This document shows, in pieces, positions 1 through 8,291 of a stretch of 45,488 bases of DNA. Origin of the DNA: an uncultured Oscillospiraceae bacterium (GTDB lineage Bacteria > Bacillota > Clostridia > Oscillospirales > Ruminococcaceae); contig CAJTTH010000021.1 of assembly GCA_910579125.1 (NCBI GenBank), positions 8,430 through 53,917 of the forward strand. Reading direction: 5' to 3'. The notes beneath the pieces were generated by a model. It was not told the DNA's origin. It saw only the letters and a program-made list of their open reading frames with translations, and did no database searches. The position numbers and the translations under genes are program-made. Numbering within the stretch: the stretch's first letter is position 1; every line of letters starts with the position of its first letter.

Positions 1-938
1 CGTTCAAGTCGTGCAATAAAGGCTGATACATCTGTAATAAATTTCGGAGTTGAATTATAGGCACTTATTGAATCATATACTGACTGCGTAAACTTCCTAT
101 ATATTTGTTTGTCCTCATCAGAAATGTTCATATTGCTGAAATCGTGTTTGTCAATAGCTTCACGCACTTCCGCGAAACTTCTAAAGCGATTTTCTGGATT
201 TTTCTCCATCATTTTCTCTATAATTCCGTTATAAGAAAAATCGGTTTTGCTGAAATTCTTCGCATTTGAAATCAACCTATTATACAGTTCGGCTAAATAG
301 AACATATCTGTAAGACTTGTGTACTTCCTTTCGTAGTATTCCTGGGGAAGAGTATCTGAATTAGCGCGGTTTATCATAGAAATCAAGCTATCACTGTTAT
401 CTGCACTATCTGTATATGAGGAAAATATTTTTCCAATGCCAAAATCAATTACCTTTACTGTTCCAGATTTATCAATTAAAATATTACCCTCACGAATATC
501 CCTGTGAACTATTCCGTGAGATTCCAAATAACAGAATGCGTCAATTAGTTGAGAAAATACATCGTCTAAGTTGGTTGTGCCTATAAACGGATTAAATCCT
601 GTAATAAAGTCTTCGATGTTGTCACCATCAATATATTCCATCAGAATATATCCTGTATACCCCTCCGCGTAGACATAGTAATTATATATGCGAACAATGT
701 TCTTATGATTTAGTTTGTATAAAATTTTAATTTCTTCGAGAAATTTCTTATAAAATTGCGCCTTGTCAACGCCTTTCTGTGGATCGTATTTCTTTGCAAC
801 AAACAATTCATCAATATATTCATCCTTGAGCAAAACTGTTTTACCAAAGGAACCCCCACCAAGATTGTTATTTACCATTATATAATCTTTCTTCCTTGAA
901 AACTCAACTATATCTCCATTAACTTTATTAACTGCCAT
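1..938 (-). CDS. Ser/Thr protein kinase, Hanks type (3' end off the left edge)
   Basis: About 312 codons are visible from the ATG at 936-938 and the frame stays open to base 1. The start follows a GGAGG at 946-950. The kinase fold is clear in order: glycine loop LGGGSFGKT near residue 26, VAKK with the ATP-binding lysine near residue 48, catalytic loop HRDIREGN (the usual HRDxKxxN lysine is replaced by arginine), and a DFG motif (VIDFGIGK). It therefore probably phosphorylates Ser/Thr residues on partner proteins; the substrate is unknown. It lies downstream of restriction-modification genes on the same strand, in AT-rich DNA unlike the rest of the window, so an accessory or defence role is an inference. 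The C-terminal part, which would reveal extra sensor or effector domains, is not in the window. Confidence 0.9.
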   Translation of the reverse strand, partial: MAVNKVNGDIVEFSRKKDYIMVNNNLGGGSFGKTVLLKDEYIDELFVAKKYDPQKGVDKAQFYKKFLEEIKILYKLNHKNIVRIYNYYVYAEGYTGYILMEYIDGDNIEDFITGFNPFIGTTNLDDVFSQLIDAFCYLESHGIVHRDIREGNILIDKSGTVKVIDFGIGKIFSSYTDSADNSDSLISMINRANSDTLPQEYYERKYTSLTDMFYLAELYNRLISNAKNFSKTDFSYNGIIEKMMEKNPENRFRSFAEVREAIDKHDFSNMNISDEDKQIYRKFTQSVYDSISAYNSTPKFITDVSAFIARLE

Positions 939-954
939 AAATGTTCCTCCTAAA

Positions 955-1163
955 TTACTTATTCATCAAATCCTGATACATCTTTATCAGTTCTGCCATA
1001 TACTTGTTCTCTGTGATAGCTTTGGGTAAACCATAAGCCGCAAAACAGCTTGATCGTTGGTTTTATGAGCCTTATGCAAATCGGACGGCATAGTTGTTTC
1101 GTCATAAAAATCGACAAAGGAACAGTCGGGGGCATCAAGAATAGCCCATACTGTGGCACATAT
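955..1163 (-). pseudogene. C-terminal remnant of a large DNA methyltransferase (YeeA/MmeI-like), frameshifted
   Basis: Read on the minus strand, two frames joined at the A-run 1042-1045 give a continuous C-terminal signature. The first frame reads LDAPDCSFVDFYDE, then MPSDLHKAHKTNDQAV. The second reads AAYGLPKAITENKYMAE, then LIKMYQDLMNK and a TAA at 955-957. From memory, the pattern of a short acidic stretch, LxKAHxxND.AV.AAYG, then ENxxMAxLxKMYQ closes YeeA/MmeI-like type IIG/IIL methyltransferases. Only about 70 codons remain: a stop (1164-1166) lies just upstream and no catalytic motifs are present. It sits between the kinase and the endonuclease gene, as if an earlier system had been replaced. 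The family call rests on pattern recognition and needs a database search. Confidence 0.65.
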
Positions 1164-1201
1164 TTAGACTTTTGTTTTAAATTTTGCAAATAAGAACACT
1201 A

Positions 1202-2437
1202 TCACGCAATCTGATAATGACAATTTATCGTATGTAATATATCTGTGTAATCATTTTCGCCAATATCTAATATACTCCGATCATCCAAACCTACAGAAAG
1301 CACGGTAAGAAAATTTGCAAAATCATAAATCTGCTCTTCGGTATCGCTTTCCAAATTTTGTTTGATGCTATATGTTTTTGCAATAAGCAATACCTTTTGA
1401 GCTGCAAGATCTACAATCTGTGTGTTGTTATTCGGGTGAGCAAAACCAAAATGCTGATTAGGTGTCAGAGCGATAAGATTCTCTAAATAATGCATAATGG
1501 ATGGAAATTCATTTTTTGCAAAAATATGGTGTATTTGCGTTGGAGCAACCGTATCGTCTTGTCCATCAATAAACATAGTTAACTCTGAAATGTTATCGCG
1601 AAATTCAACAATAAACTTTTTAAGGATTTTTTTAGAGTGCGACATTTGCTGTTCAAAATAACCATCTCGTCTATCAATATCAGGGTTAAGTTCAAGCCAT
1701 TCGCTCCTTGTCATATCTTTCGGCTTGTCTTTATAAACATCTCTGAAATTATCACGATTATACATCATATCCGCCTTTGTGATAGGCGTTGTTGACATAT
1801 GACCGCCCTCGGTGCCTTTTTTCTTCAGCCGAAAAGCCAGCGGATTCAAAACTTTGGTAAAAATACGCTTTGGCTCATATTCTTTTTTTATCTGCGTGTA
1901 ATCATGATAGAAATCTATAAAACCTTGTTTCATTGTATTAAAGTGGGTTTTGTCTTGGTTATTGAAAAAAGAATCAAATAAATGGTAGATATTGCTATCC
2001 TTTAATACTTTTTCAATATATACACAAAGAAAACGTAGGGAATATGTATCATTCTTTGCGATATACTCCAGCACTTCTTTGTTTTCGATCTCATAAAGGT
2101 GCCGAGAGGTGGTTGAAACATCTTTCAAAACCCCGGCATAACAAAGCATACACAAAGGCTGCGAAAAGACTTTGTCATACTCGTTTTCTGCTTTTTTCTC
2201 ATTTGTTCCAGGCTTTGAAAAAGTCTCGGAAATGGTTTCTTTAGCATATTCACTTTGCCAAATATCTTTTACTGTGAATTGAGTTTTGACATTGTCAACA
2301 TAGTCAAGAACAAAATCCGAAACAGACCATATTACATCCGGGGTGCATTTCTGGTCGATCCGTCTGCCGTTATGAGATTTTCTCAAATCGTAGTCTTTTT
2401 CGCTGCAAAATTGAATTATATCATTGTCGTTTAGCAT
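1202..2437 (-). CDS. HNH-type restriction endonuclease of an R-M system
   Basis: This 411-aa protein lies 19 bp downstream of the methyltransferase reading frame on the same strand, with GAGG ahead of its ATG. Its C-terminal third carries an HNH (beta-beta-alpha metal) nuclease motif: IHHIF with His303/His304, then ENLIAL with Asn320, NQH with His329 and AHP with His334. The N-terminal 250 residues have no motif I recognise and would hold DNA recognition. HNH endonucleases beside fused m5C/m6A methyltransferases are known for type IIS enzymes that cut outside an asymmetric site, so that is the best guess. The gene is intact, which is odd because its partner methyltransferase has an in-frame stop. 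The recognition sequence cannot be read from the protein. Confidence 0.8.
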   Translation of the reverse strand: MLNDNDIIQFCSEKDYDLRKSHNGRRIDQKCTPDVIWSVSDFVLDYVDNVKTQFTVKDIWQSEYAKETISETFSKPGTNEKKAENEYDKVFSQPLCMLCYAGVLKDVSTTSRHLYEIENKEVLEYIAKNDTYSLRFLCVYIEKVLKDSNIYHLFDSFFNNQDKTHFNTMKQGFIDFYHDYTQIKKEYEPKRIFTKVLNPLAFRLKKKGTEGGHMSTTPITKADMMYNRDNFRDVYKDKPKDMTRSEWLELNPDIDRRDGYFEQQMSHSKKILKKFIVEFRDNISELTMFIDGQDDTVAPTQIHHIFAKNEFPSIMHYLENLIALTPNQHFGFAHPNNNTQIVDLAAQKVLLIAKTYSIKQNLESDTEEQIYDFANFLTVLSVGLDDRSILDIGENDYTDILHTINCHYQIA

Positions 2438-2456
2438 TGTAATTTACCTCGCTTCT

Positions 2457-4955
2457 TTATTTTAATTTTAGTAACCCATAAAAGTAAACAGAACAGCTGT
2501 CAACATTTAGAGAACGTGTTTGATAGTTTCTTGCAATTTGATAAAATGTCCTGTATTCATCAGATGAGAAAAAGTCCAACTGCTTTCTCGTTGGAATATA
2601 GCCATCGTGAGGTATTAAAATTGCAACCGAGCCATTCACCAAATATCCTGACGGCTTTTTTATTACTCTTGGTTTATATGTCATATTCGGTGTCAAATAA
2701 ACATCATCACGATCAATAAAAGCGTACACTGATAACGGTTTTGCCTTATCTTCTTCAATAAACGAATCATACCCGTCTACATCAACAATGGATTTACCGT
2801 CATCTGTTATATTGCGTGATTTGATAACGCGAATACCATGGTTACAATTAAGAAGTTTATTTGTAATCTGTCTATCTCTAAACACGCTAAAAACATCAAA
2901 TTCCATTTTGGCACTTACATTGTCAAATTCGGAATTTCTGTAAATTATCCAATACGGGAATTTATTGTCAAAAATATACTTCTGCTTTTGTACAATATCA
3001 ATTTTCTGGGTCACTGATATTATATGAGTATTTGATTTTTTACCAAGGTTGTTTATATAAATTGCAATGGTTTCGACAAGCACTCCCGGAAATCCTTTCT
3101 CGCCGAAATCAATTATGCACTCCACTGATTTCTTGCTTAAATATTCTCTGCTCGAAGCGAACTCTGGTGTATTAAGCAAGAATTTTGGAAACACAAGAGC
3201 TACATATTTACCGATTGACAAAGCTTTATCAAGAAAAAACGAGCAAATATTTGATGTGTCCTTGTTTATTGCATTCTTACGGTATTCATCAATCTTTATG
3301 TCGCCAGAGCCCATTTTGTAAAACGGTGGATTACCAATGACATAATCGTACTCTGTATCAAATTTATGAGTCAGAAAATCATCGACGATAAAATTGACGT
3401 GACAATTATCGGGAATGGCATAATGTTTGAACAGCGCTTTAAGCACAGCTATACTGTCGCCGTCTATATCAACAGCGTCAATATAAATCTCTTTGCCCTC
3501 ATATTTTTGTAAAATGAGAGGAATAAAATTCCCAACACCTACTGATGGCTCCAAAATACGAACTACATCATCTGTTATTTCGGGCAAATTCTTCATCATT
3601 TCTGTGATTAAGGGCTTGCTTGTGAAAAATGCCGCGTTATCGGTTCTTTTAGTATTAGAAAGCTTGGCAATGCGGCTGAGAGCCGAAACAGATAGATTAA
3701 GCGGATTAGATTCAATAAAAGCAATTAAATCTTTCGTATTTGCGAAGCTGTACTTTTCCACGATTTTATTTATCTGTGTAGCGTTAATAGGTGGAGTAGA
3801 TAAAACCGCTTTTATCTTTTTGGCAATCTCTTGAAAAATTACTGTGGGAACAGCCTCTCCTAAAGACTGTCGGATTTTAATTTCTTCTTTTTTGAGAAAC
3901 TCCCGTTTTTTACCAATAGGCAATTCATTGAGGTCATTAAAGTCATTGTCCGTCCATTTAAAATCAGATGGAACAGTCATCATAAGCATAAGTTCACGAA
4001 TACTGAAAACGCGGTCGTCCGAGGGATGTATAGTGTTTTGGCTTGCAAGCTGGTCATTACGAGTATGAATACACGGTCCCACTTTGTCCCAAAATTGACG
4101 CCTATATTTATCGCCGTTTTTCTGTTGGTTAATGACTATTTTACCATCAATCACCTGATGCGGCTTTCGTTCGTCCTCGTCATTGTCAAATGCCGATTCC
4201 CCTTCTTTCAATTCCGAGATACACTTTCTCATATGTTCTGGATATGTGCGAAATGAATGATATATATCAGTTTCGTCTATTTCGCCAAATTCTTTTAATG
4301 GCTTCAAATGACCTATCACATTCCGAAGCATCTTTTCGGGAACACGGGGCGGGTATAATTCTAATGGAGATGTTTCATTGGCATAATCGTTGGCAACACC
4401 AATAACCACCGTGCGTTGTCTGCTTGAGGAAGCACCGTGGTCTTTGAAGTTAATTATTCTATAAGTGTATGAGTAACAATCTCCGAGGTTGTGCCAAATT
4501 GCTTCGGCGATAGTTTTGTCAACGCCATCAACGTCAGTACAAAGTGTTTTCATAAATGCTGGAACATTCTCAAATATGAAGAATTTTGGGTGTACTGATT
4601 TAATTATTTTTATAGATTCAACCACCAGTGAGTTTCTGGTAATTTCTCACAATGTTTTTTTGTGATTTGCGACGGACATACCTTGGCAGGGGGGCGTGGC
4701 AATTAAAACATCAACACGGCTCATATGCTCTTTTTTCTTCCAAAGTCTGATTTGAGAATACAACTGCTCTTTAGTTTCATTAGCGGTTATATCTCCACAT
4801 ATGTAGCCGCTTTCATATTTGCATTTCTTATTGTACCTTTGAACTTCCAGTCTGCGCGGAATCAGTTCATTGGTAGCAACACATTCAAACCCCTCTAACT
4901 TAAATCCGTGACAGCCAATACCTGCGCTGCTAAACAAACTGATGTATGTCATCAT
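2457..4955 (-). pseudogene. Fused m5C + m6A DNA methyltransferase interrupted by an in-frame TGA
   Basis: One 833-codon frame runs from ATG 4955 to 2457, broken only by TGA at 4647-4649 (codon 103). Both sides are in the same frame, so this is a nonsense change, not a frameshift. The N-terminal part is a cytosine-5 methyltransferase: LFSSAGIG (motif I), PPCQGMS (IV), then after the stop RNSL, FENV (VI), SSRQR (VIII) and GEAVP (X). The C-terminal part, from about residue 430 of the combined frame, is an adenine-N6 methyltransferase: EPSVGVGNF, DIDGD, NPPF, followed by a likely target-recognition region. The design suits an asymmetric site in which each half protects one strand. The downstream 722-codon frame opens with GTG 4625 but has no good ribosome site. 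Read-through, an internal start for the m6A half, or a sequencing error are all possible. Confidence 0.85.
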
Positions 4956-4960
4956 CTTAG

Positions 4961-5158
4961 TTATTCCTCCGAACTCCTTTTAATAGCGCTTTTGCCACCT
5001 TGAACACATTCATCTATTTCCGAACGCTTAAACTTCCATTATTTCTCAAATTCGCAAACAAGAACACCTTTGCTTTTTCTTATCCAATCTCTTATTGCAG
5101 CTGGTTTCACGCCCAAGTGTTCTAATGGTTCTTCTATTCTTATCCAATTTTTTGCAAC
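4961..5158 (-). pseudogene. Excisionase/MerR-type HTH protein, decayed
   Basis: A 66-codon minus-strand frame just upstream of the methyltransferase reads AKNWIRIEEPLEHLGVKP, AAIRDWIRKSK, and after one stop WKFKRSEIDE. This matches small excisionase-family HTH proteins that often precede methyltransferase genes. Two lesions are visible. The expected start codon is GTT (5156-5158) before GCAAAAAAT, where ATG would be normal. The usual leucine of a GKLWKF-like motif is a TAA (plus-strand 5039-5041), one base from TTA. The end of the frame still supplies the GGAGGAATAA ribosome site of the methyltransferase. It probably regulated the system before decaying. Confidence 0.7.
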
Positions 5159-5205
5159 TAAATTGCTTATAATTCCCGCCTAAAAAATACAATTATACAT
5201 AATAT

Positions 5206-5234
5206 ATTATAACATCTTTTCAATAAATTTTCAA
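5206..5234 (-). promoter_or_regulatory. Sigma-A promoter of the R-M operon
   Basis: On the minus strand TTGAAA (5229-5234) and TATAAT (5206-5211) are separated by 17 bp. It lies upstream of the decayed HTH gene and drives the methyltransferase and nuclease. Between the HTH remnant and the SLOG gene (5159-5304) I see no other gene, only this promoter in very AT-rich sequence. Confidence 0.75.
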
Positions 5235-5304
5235 TAAGTTTTTTGTAATTTGTTGTTTTTTAGTTCCTGTTGTATAGATATAGTGATGGATAGTTGCCCC
5301 GTTT

Positions 5305-5643
5305 TCAAAAGGTTATCCAATAAACCTCCACATCAACCCCCATTTCTTTACATTTATCAATTACATATTTAGTGCCACGCGAGCTATCGTCCCAAAACGC
5401 GAGTACAAGGTCAGCGTTCTCGATTATTGTGATATTTCTTTTCAGCGGGGCGGCATTCCTCCCATATCGAGCATAGTTGGGTTTGAACTCGGTTAGCTTT
5501 ATGCCGTGCGATAGCGCGTACTCCCTCGCGCAAGAATCTACACCTTTAGCTCCTCCCGAAATGATCTCCGTTGTATCCGGGGGAAGATACTGCCCTAAAT
5601 CCTTTACTGTTAGCTTTCGCGAGCCTATTACTGCTACTTTCAT
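5305..5643 (-). CDS. Small SLOG-fold protein (DUF2493/YspA-like)
   Basis: The protein has 112 aa. It starts MKVAVIGSRKL, then has IISGGAKGVDSCAREYA and ends with LVLAFWDDSSRGTKYVID, a Rossmann-like SLOG arrangement expected to bind a nucleotide or nucleotide-derived ligand. The GSR start, the SGGAKGVD loop and the WDDxSxGT segment are the family signature. The ATG follows a GGAGGGG site and a strong promoter. Stand-alone SLOG proteins of this size are common in phages and mobile islands, and larger relatives sense or make nucleotide signals in defence systems. A function here is not established. It diverges from an XRE regulator, which may control it. Confidence 0.8.
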   Translation of the reverse strand: MKVAVIGSRKLTVKDLGQYLPPDTTEIISGGAKGVDSCAREYALSHGIKLTEFKPNYARYGRNAAPLKRNITIIENADLVLAFWDDSSRGTKYVIDKCKEMGVDVEVYWITF

Positions 5644-5676
5644 ATTAAAACCCCTCCTGCAAACCTGTTTATCTAT

Positions 5677-5705
5677 ATTATATACTTATGAGTCAATACC
5701 GTCAA
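5677..5705 (-). promoter_or_regulatory. Promoter of the SLOG gene
   Basis: Minus-strand TTGACG (5700-5705), a 17-bp spacer and a perfect TATAAT (5677-5682) lie 34 bp ahead of the SLOG start codon. Confidence 0.8.
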
Positions 5706-5718
5706 GCCCTTTTGGATA

Positions 5719-5747
5719 TTAACTTGTTTAGCGGAAAAGATTATAAT
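5719..5747 (+). promoter_or_regulatory. Promoter of the XRE regulator
   Basis: TTAACT (5719-5724), 17 bp and TATAAT (5742-5747) lie just upstream of the TTG start at 5769. An in-frame ATG at 5688 lies upstream of this promoter, so it is unlikely to be used. The two divergent promoters are only about 14 bp apart, so one bound repressor could control both genes. Confidence 0.65.
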
Positions 5748-5768
5748 AAAGCAAAGGGGGAATGTGGC

Positions 5769-6074
5769 TTGAATTTAGGAGAACGCATACAAGAGCTCCG
5801 CGAGAAAAAAGGGATTACACGCTATAGACTAACTCAAATCACAGGGATTTCGGGACACCATATAAAAGGAATTGAAGAGGGTACTCGTCAACCGACTATC
5901 GATACTTTGGAGAAGTTGATAGTACCGTTAGGTGTGACACTTGCGGAACTGTTTAATGATGGCGATGTCACATACCTTTCTGAAAAAGAAAAACAGCTTA
6001 TAGAGAACTTTCGCGCTTTGTCGGGCGAAAAAATAGAAGCGCTACTCTTGATGAGTGAGGTACTAAAAAAATAA
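5769..6074 (+). CDS. XRE-family HTH transcriptional regulator
   Basis: The preferred start is TTG 5769, seven bases after AAAGGGGG and downstream of the promoter, giving 101 aa. The frame could be extended back to ATG 5688. Residues 1-65 form a Cro/C1-type HTH: GERIQELREKKGITRYRLTQ, then ITGISGHHIKGIEEGTRQP and PLGVTLAELF. The remaining 35 residues include a short helical tail (LSEKEKQLIENFRALS), common in small mobile-element regulators. It is probably an autorepressor of the divergent pair with the SLOG gene. A hairpin terminator follows immediately. Confidence 0.85.
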   Translation: MNLGERIQELREKKGITRYRLTQITGISGHHIKGIEEGTRQPTIDTLEKLIVPLGVTLAELFNDGDVTYLSEKEKQLIENFRALSGEKIEALLLMSEVLKK

Positions 6075-6083
6075 TTTTCAAAA

Positions 6084-6117
6084 AAAAGCCGATCAAGCAA
6101 CCGCCCGATCGGCTTTT
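6084..6117 (+). terminator. Terminator after the XRE gene
   Basis: A stem AAAAGCCGATC (6084-6094) pairs with GATCGGCTTTT (6107-6117) around a 12-nt loop, ten bases after the stop codon. The A and T tails make it potentially bidirectional. Confidence 0.85.
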
Positions 6118-6153
6118 CGGTTTGTGTAGTTTGGCTCACTTCTGCACCCTATC

Positions 6154-6198
6154 CGTGTGATTTTCTCATGTGATTTTTTCGGAAATCCATGTGATTTT
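6154..6198. repeat. Three short direct repeats (CRTGTGATTTT) beside tRNA-Pro
   Basis: CGTGTGATTTT (6154-6164), CATGTGATTTT (6167-6177) and CATGTGATTTT (6188-6198) occur in the same direction between the XRE terminator and the tRNA gene. Closely spaced direct repeats next to a tRNA 3' end resemble integrase arm-type binding sites, but no integrase is in view, so that role is speculative. Confidence 0.5.
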
Positions 6199-6248
6199 AC
6201 GGAGTTCCGACTGCATATTTGCAGTTTCAACTGCAACGCAAGATAAAG

Positions 6249-6292
6249 AAAAACCGCTGTATCATGCCGTTTACACGGTTTACAGCGGTTTT
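6249..6292 (-). terminator. Terminator of tRNA-Pro
   Basis: AAAACCGCTGT (about 6249-6260) pairs with ACAGCGGTTTT (about 6282-6292). It lies five bases beyond the tRNA 3' end, with a T-rich stretch following in the minus direction. Confidence 0.8.
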
Positions 6293-6297
6293 GTGTA

Positions 6298-6374
6298 TGG
6301 TCTGAGTGACAGGATTTGAACCTGCGGCCTCTACCACCCCAAGGTAGCGCGCTACCAATCTGCGCCACACCCAG
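6298..6374 (-). tRNA. tRNA-Pro (GGG anticodon)
   Basis: A 77-nt gene is read on the minus strand with an encoded CCA end. The acceptor stem CTGGGTG pairs with CACTCAG (one G-T wobble). The D-arm has AGATTGGTAG. The anticodon stem CTACC/GGTAG closes the loop TTGGGGT, giving anticodon GGG (reads CCC and CCU). The T-arm is GCAGG TTCAAAT CCTGT. Its 3' end points towards the AT-rich island on the left, the usual geometry of an integration site. Confidence 0.95.
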
Positions 6375-6473
6375 ATACCCAACGCTAATATTATATCACA
6401 ACGCTAGAAAAAAGTCAAGTACTTTTTTAAAAAATATCAAATTTCATCAAGCCTCAAAATAACGAACAAAAGA

Positions 6474-6497
6474 AACGGGAGGAATAAACCTCCCGTT
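6474..6497 (-). terminator. Terminator of pyruvate kinase
   Basis: AACGGGAGG / CCTCCCGTT is a perfect 9-bp stem with a 6-nt loop. It is followed in the minus direction by TTCTTTTG and lies 24 bases past the stop codon. Confidence 0.9.
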
Positions 6498-6521
6498 AAT
6501 AGTTAAAGAACGGCAACCGAA

Positions 6522-8291
6522 TCAGTCGTCGGCACTTGCGGAAACTATACCGCGATCGGCATCGATAGTAACGGCGGTGCCGCTGCGCAGGATATCCGCA
6601 GCGTTCTCCGCACCGACGATAACGGGGATATCGAGAGCCATACCGACAATAGCCGCGTGCGAATCCGAGCCGTTCTCCTCGGTAATGATACCGGCCGCAG
6701 TTTTAAGCAGCGACAGTATTTTGTTGGAGGTTTTGTGAATGACGAGTATCTGTCCTGCCTCAAAGCGGTCCAAAGCCTCATCTTCGGTCTGCGCGACGCA
6801 GACGGGAGCTGTAACAGTGCCTTTGGTAACACCCGTTCCCGTAACCAGAACATCACCGACAATATGCACCTTCATAAGATTGGTCGTTCCCGAAACTCCA
6901 AGCGGCACTCCCGCGGTAATGACGGTCAGATCACCGTTTTTGAGCAGTCCCGCTTCAACAGCCTTTTCAACGGCGTGGTGAATAAGATCGTCGGTGTTTG
7001 TCATCATTTCCTCTGCCATAAGCGGAATAACGCCCCATGACATAGCGGTCTGACGCCACGTTACCTCGCTTGTCGTACAAGAGATTATCGGACATTCCGG
7101 GCGGTAACGCGAGATCATTCTTGCGGTCGTACCTGTTTTGGTAACGGTGATTATCGCGGTAGCGCCCAGATCCATAGCCGCGCTGACCGTCGCGTGCGAA
7201 ATAGCCGCGGAAACGTTGACGCAGTTGCGCGTTTCCTGCTTGTAGAAACGTTTTTTATAGTCGATAGCTTTTTCGGTGGTCTCGGCAATAAGCGCCATAG
7301 TCTTGACCGCCTCAACGGGGTGTTCGCCCGCCGCAGTCTCTCCCGACAGCATAATAGCGCTTGTGCCGTCGTATATCGCATTGGCGACGTCTGTGGTCTC
7401 CGCGCGCGTGGGTCGCGGATTGTGTATCATACTCTCGAGCATTTGCGTTGCGGTGATAACCTGTTTGTTGGAGTTATATCCCTTTTTAATGAGCATTTTC
7501 TGTATCTGGGGAATTTCCTCAAACGGTATCTCAACGCCCATATCGCCGCGCGCAACCATAATTCCGTCCGAAACCCGCAGAATATCGTCGATATTCTTGA
7601 CGCCCTCGCCGTTCTCGATTTTGGAGATAATACGGATATCACCGCGCCCTTCCTCCTCAAGAATTTTGCGTATAGCCAGAACGTCGTCGGGGCAGGTAAC
7701 GAACGAAGCCGCAATAAAATCAAAGCTCTCCTGTGCCGCAAACCGGATATCGGAGATATCGACCTCGGACAGATACGGCATGGACAGCTTAACGCCCGGG
7801 ATATTCACGCCCTTGTTGTTAGAGAGCACGCCGCCGTTAAGTATCGAACAAACGATATCCGCAGTGCCGTCCGCGTTGTGGACTATGTCCGAGCAGCGGA
7901 CGATAACGTTTCCGTCATCGATGAGTATGCGCGTGCCCACTTCAATATCGTCGGGTAAATTCTTGTAGGTAATTGAAACGCGCGTATTGTCGCCGTCGAC
8001 CTCAGCGGTAGTCAGCACAAAAGTATCTCCGGTCTTGATCTCGACTTTTTTATCGTCCTTGAATTTTTTCAGACGAACCTCCGGACCTTTTGTATCGAGC
8101 AGCGTAGCGACGGGCTTTCCCAGTTCGCGGGCAATGCGCACAACCTGATCGTGGGTAACCTTGTGGCTCTTGTGAGTGCCATGCGAAAAATTCTGCCGGG
8201 CAACGTTCATACCGTTCTCGATAAGCAGCTTAAGCACCTCGTCGCTTTGAGTAGCGGGACCCAAAGTACAAACAATCTTAGTTCTTCTCAT
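6522..8291 (-). CDS. pyk: Pyruvate kinase with C-terminal PEP-utiliser domain
   Basis: The 589-aa enzyme converts phosphoenolpyruvate and ADP to pyruvate and ATP in the last step of glycolysis. It begins RRTKIVCTLGPAT and carries the barrel signature ISKIENGEGV with the catalytic lysine, followed by MVARGDMGVEIP. The final 80-90 residues form the extra PEP-utiliser-like domain common in Firmicutes, seen as SDSHAAIVGMALDIPVIVG with its histidine, which makes the protein longer than the roughly 470 aa of the classical enzyme. AAAGGAG lies ahead of the ATG. The gene is monocistronic, with its own promoter and terminator. It has an unusually long leader of about 350 nt, suggesting RNA-level control. 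Confidence 0.97.
   Translation of the reverse strand: MRRTKIVCTLGPATQSDEVLKLLIENGMNVARQNFSHGTHKSHKVTHDQVVRIARELGKPVATLLDTKGPEVRLKKFKDDKKVEIKTGDTFVLTTAEVDGDNTRVSITYKNLPDDIEVGTRILIDDGNVIVRCSDIVHNADGTADIVCSILNGGVLSNNKGVNIPGVKLSMPYLSEVDISDIRFAAQESFDFIAASFVTCPDDVLAIRKILEEEGRGDIRIISKIENGEGVKNIDDILRVSDGIMVARGDMGVEIPFEEIPQIQKMLIKKGYNSNKQVITATQMLESMIHNPRPTRAETTDVANAIYDGTSAIMLSGETAAGEHPVEAVKTMALIAETTEKAIDYKKRFYKQETRNCVNVSAAISHATVSAAMDLGATAIITVTKTGTTARMISRYRPECPIISCTTSEVTWRQTAMSWGVIPLMAEEMMTNTDDLIHHAVEKAVEAGLLKNGDLTVITAGVPLGVSGTTNLMKVHIVGDVLVTGTGVTKGTVTAPVCVAQTEDEALDRFEAGQILVIHKTSNKILSLLKTAAGIITEENGSDSHAAIVGMALDIPVIVGAENAADILRSGTAVTIDADRGIVSASADD

Noticed and set aside
959..1189. 76-codon minus-strand open frame beside the kinase
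   Set aside because: It is the third, meaningless frame across the methyltransferase remnant; the homologous residues lie in the other two frames.
5688..5768. Extended N-terminus for the XRE regulator from ATG 5688
   Set aside because: The -35 and -10 of its promoter lie within that stretch, and the TTG at 5769 has the proper ribosome site.
6093..6368. 91-codon minus-strand frame over the tRNA
   Set aside because: It translates the tRNA-Pro gene and its terminator; a frequent artefact.
7194..7958. 254-codon plus-strand frame antisense to pyk
   Set aside because: It is a shadow of the pyk codon pattern; no ribosome site and no recognisable family.
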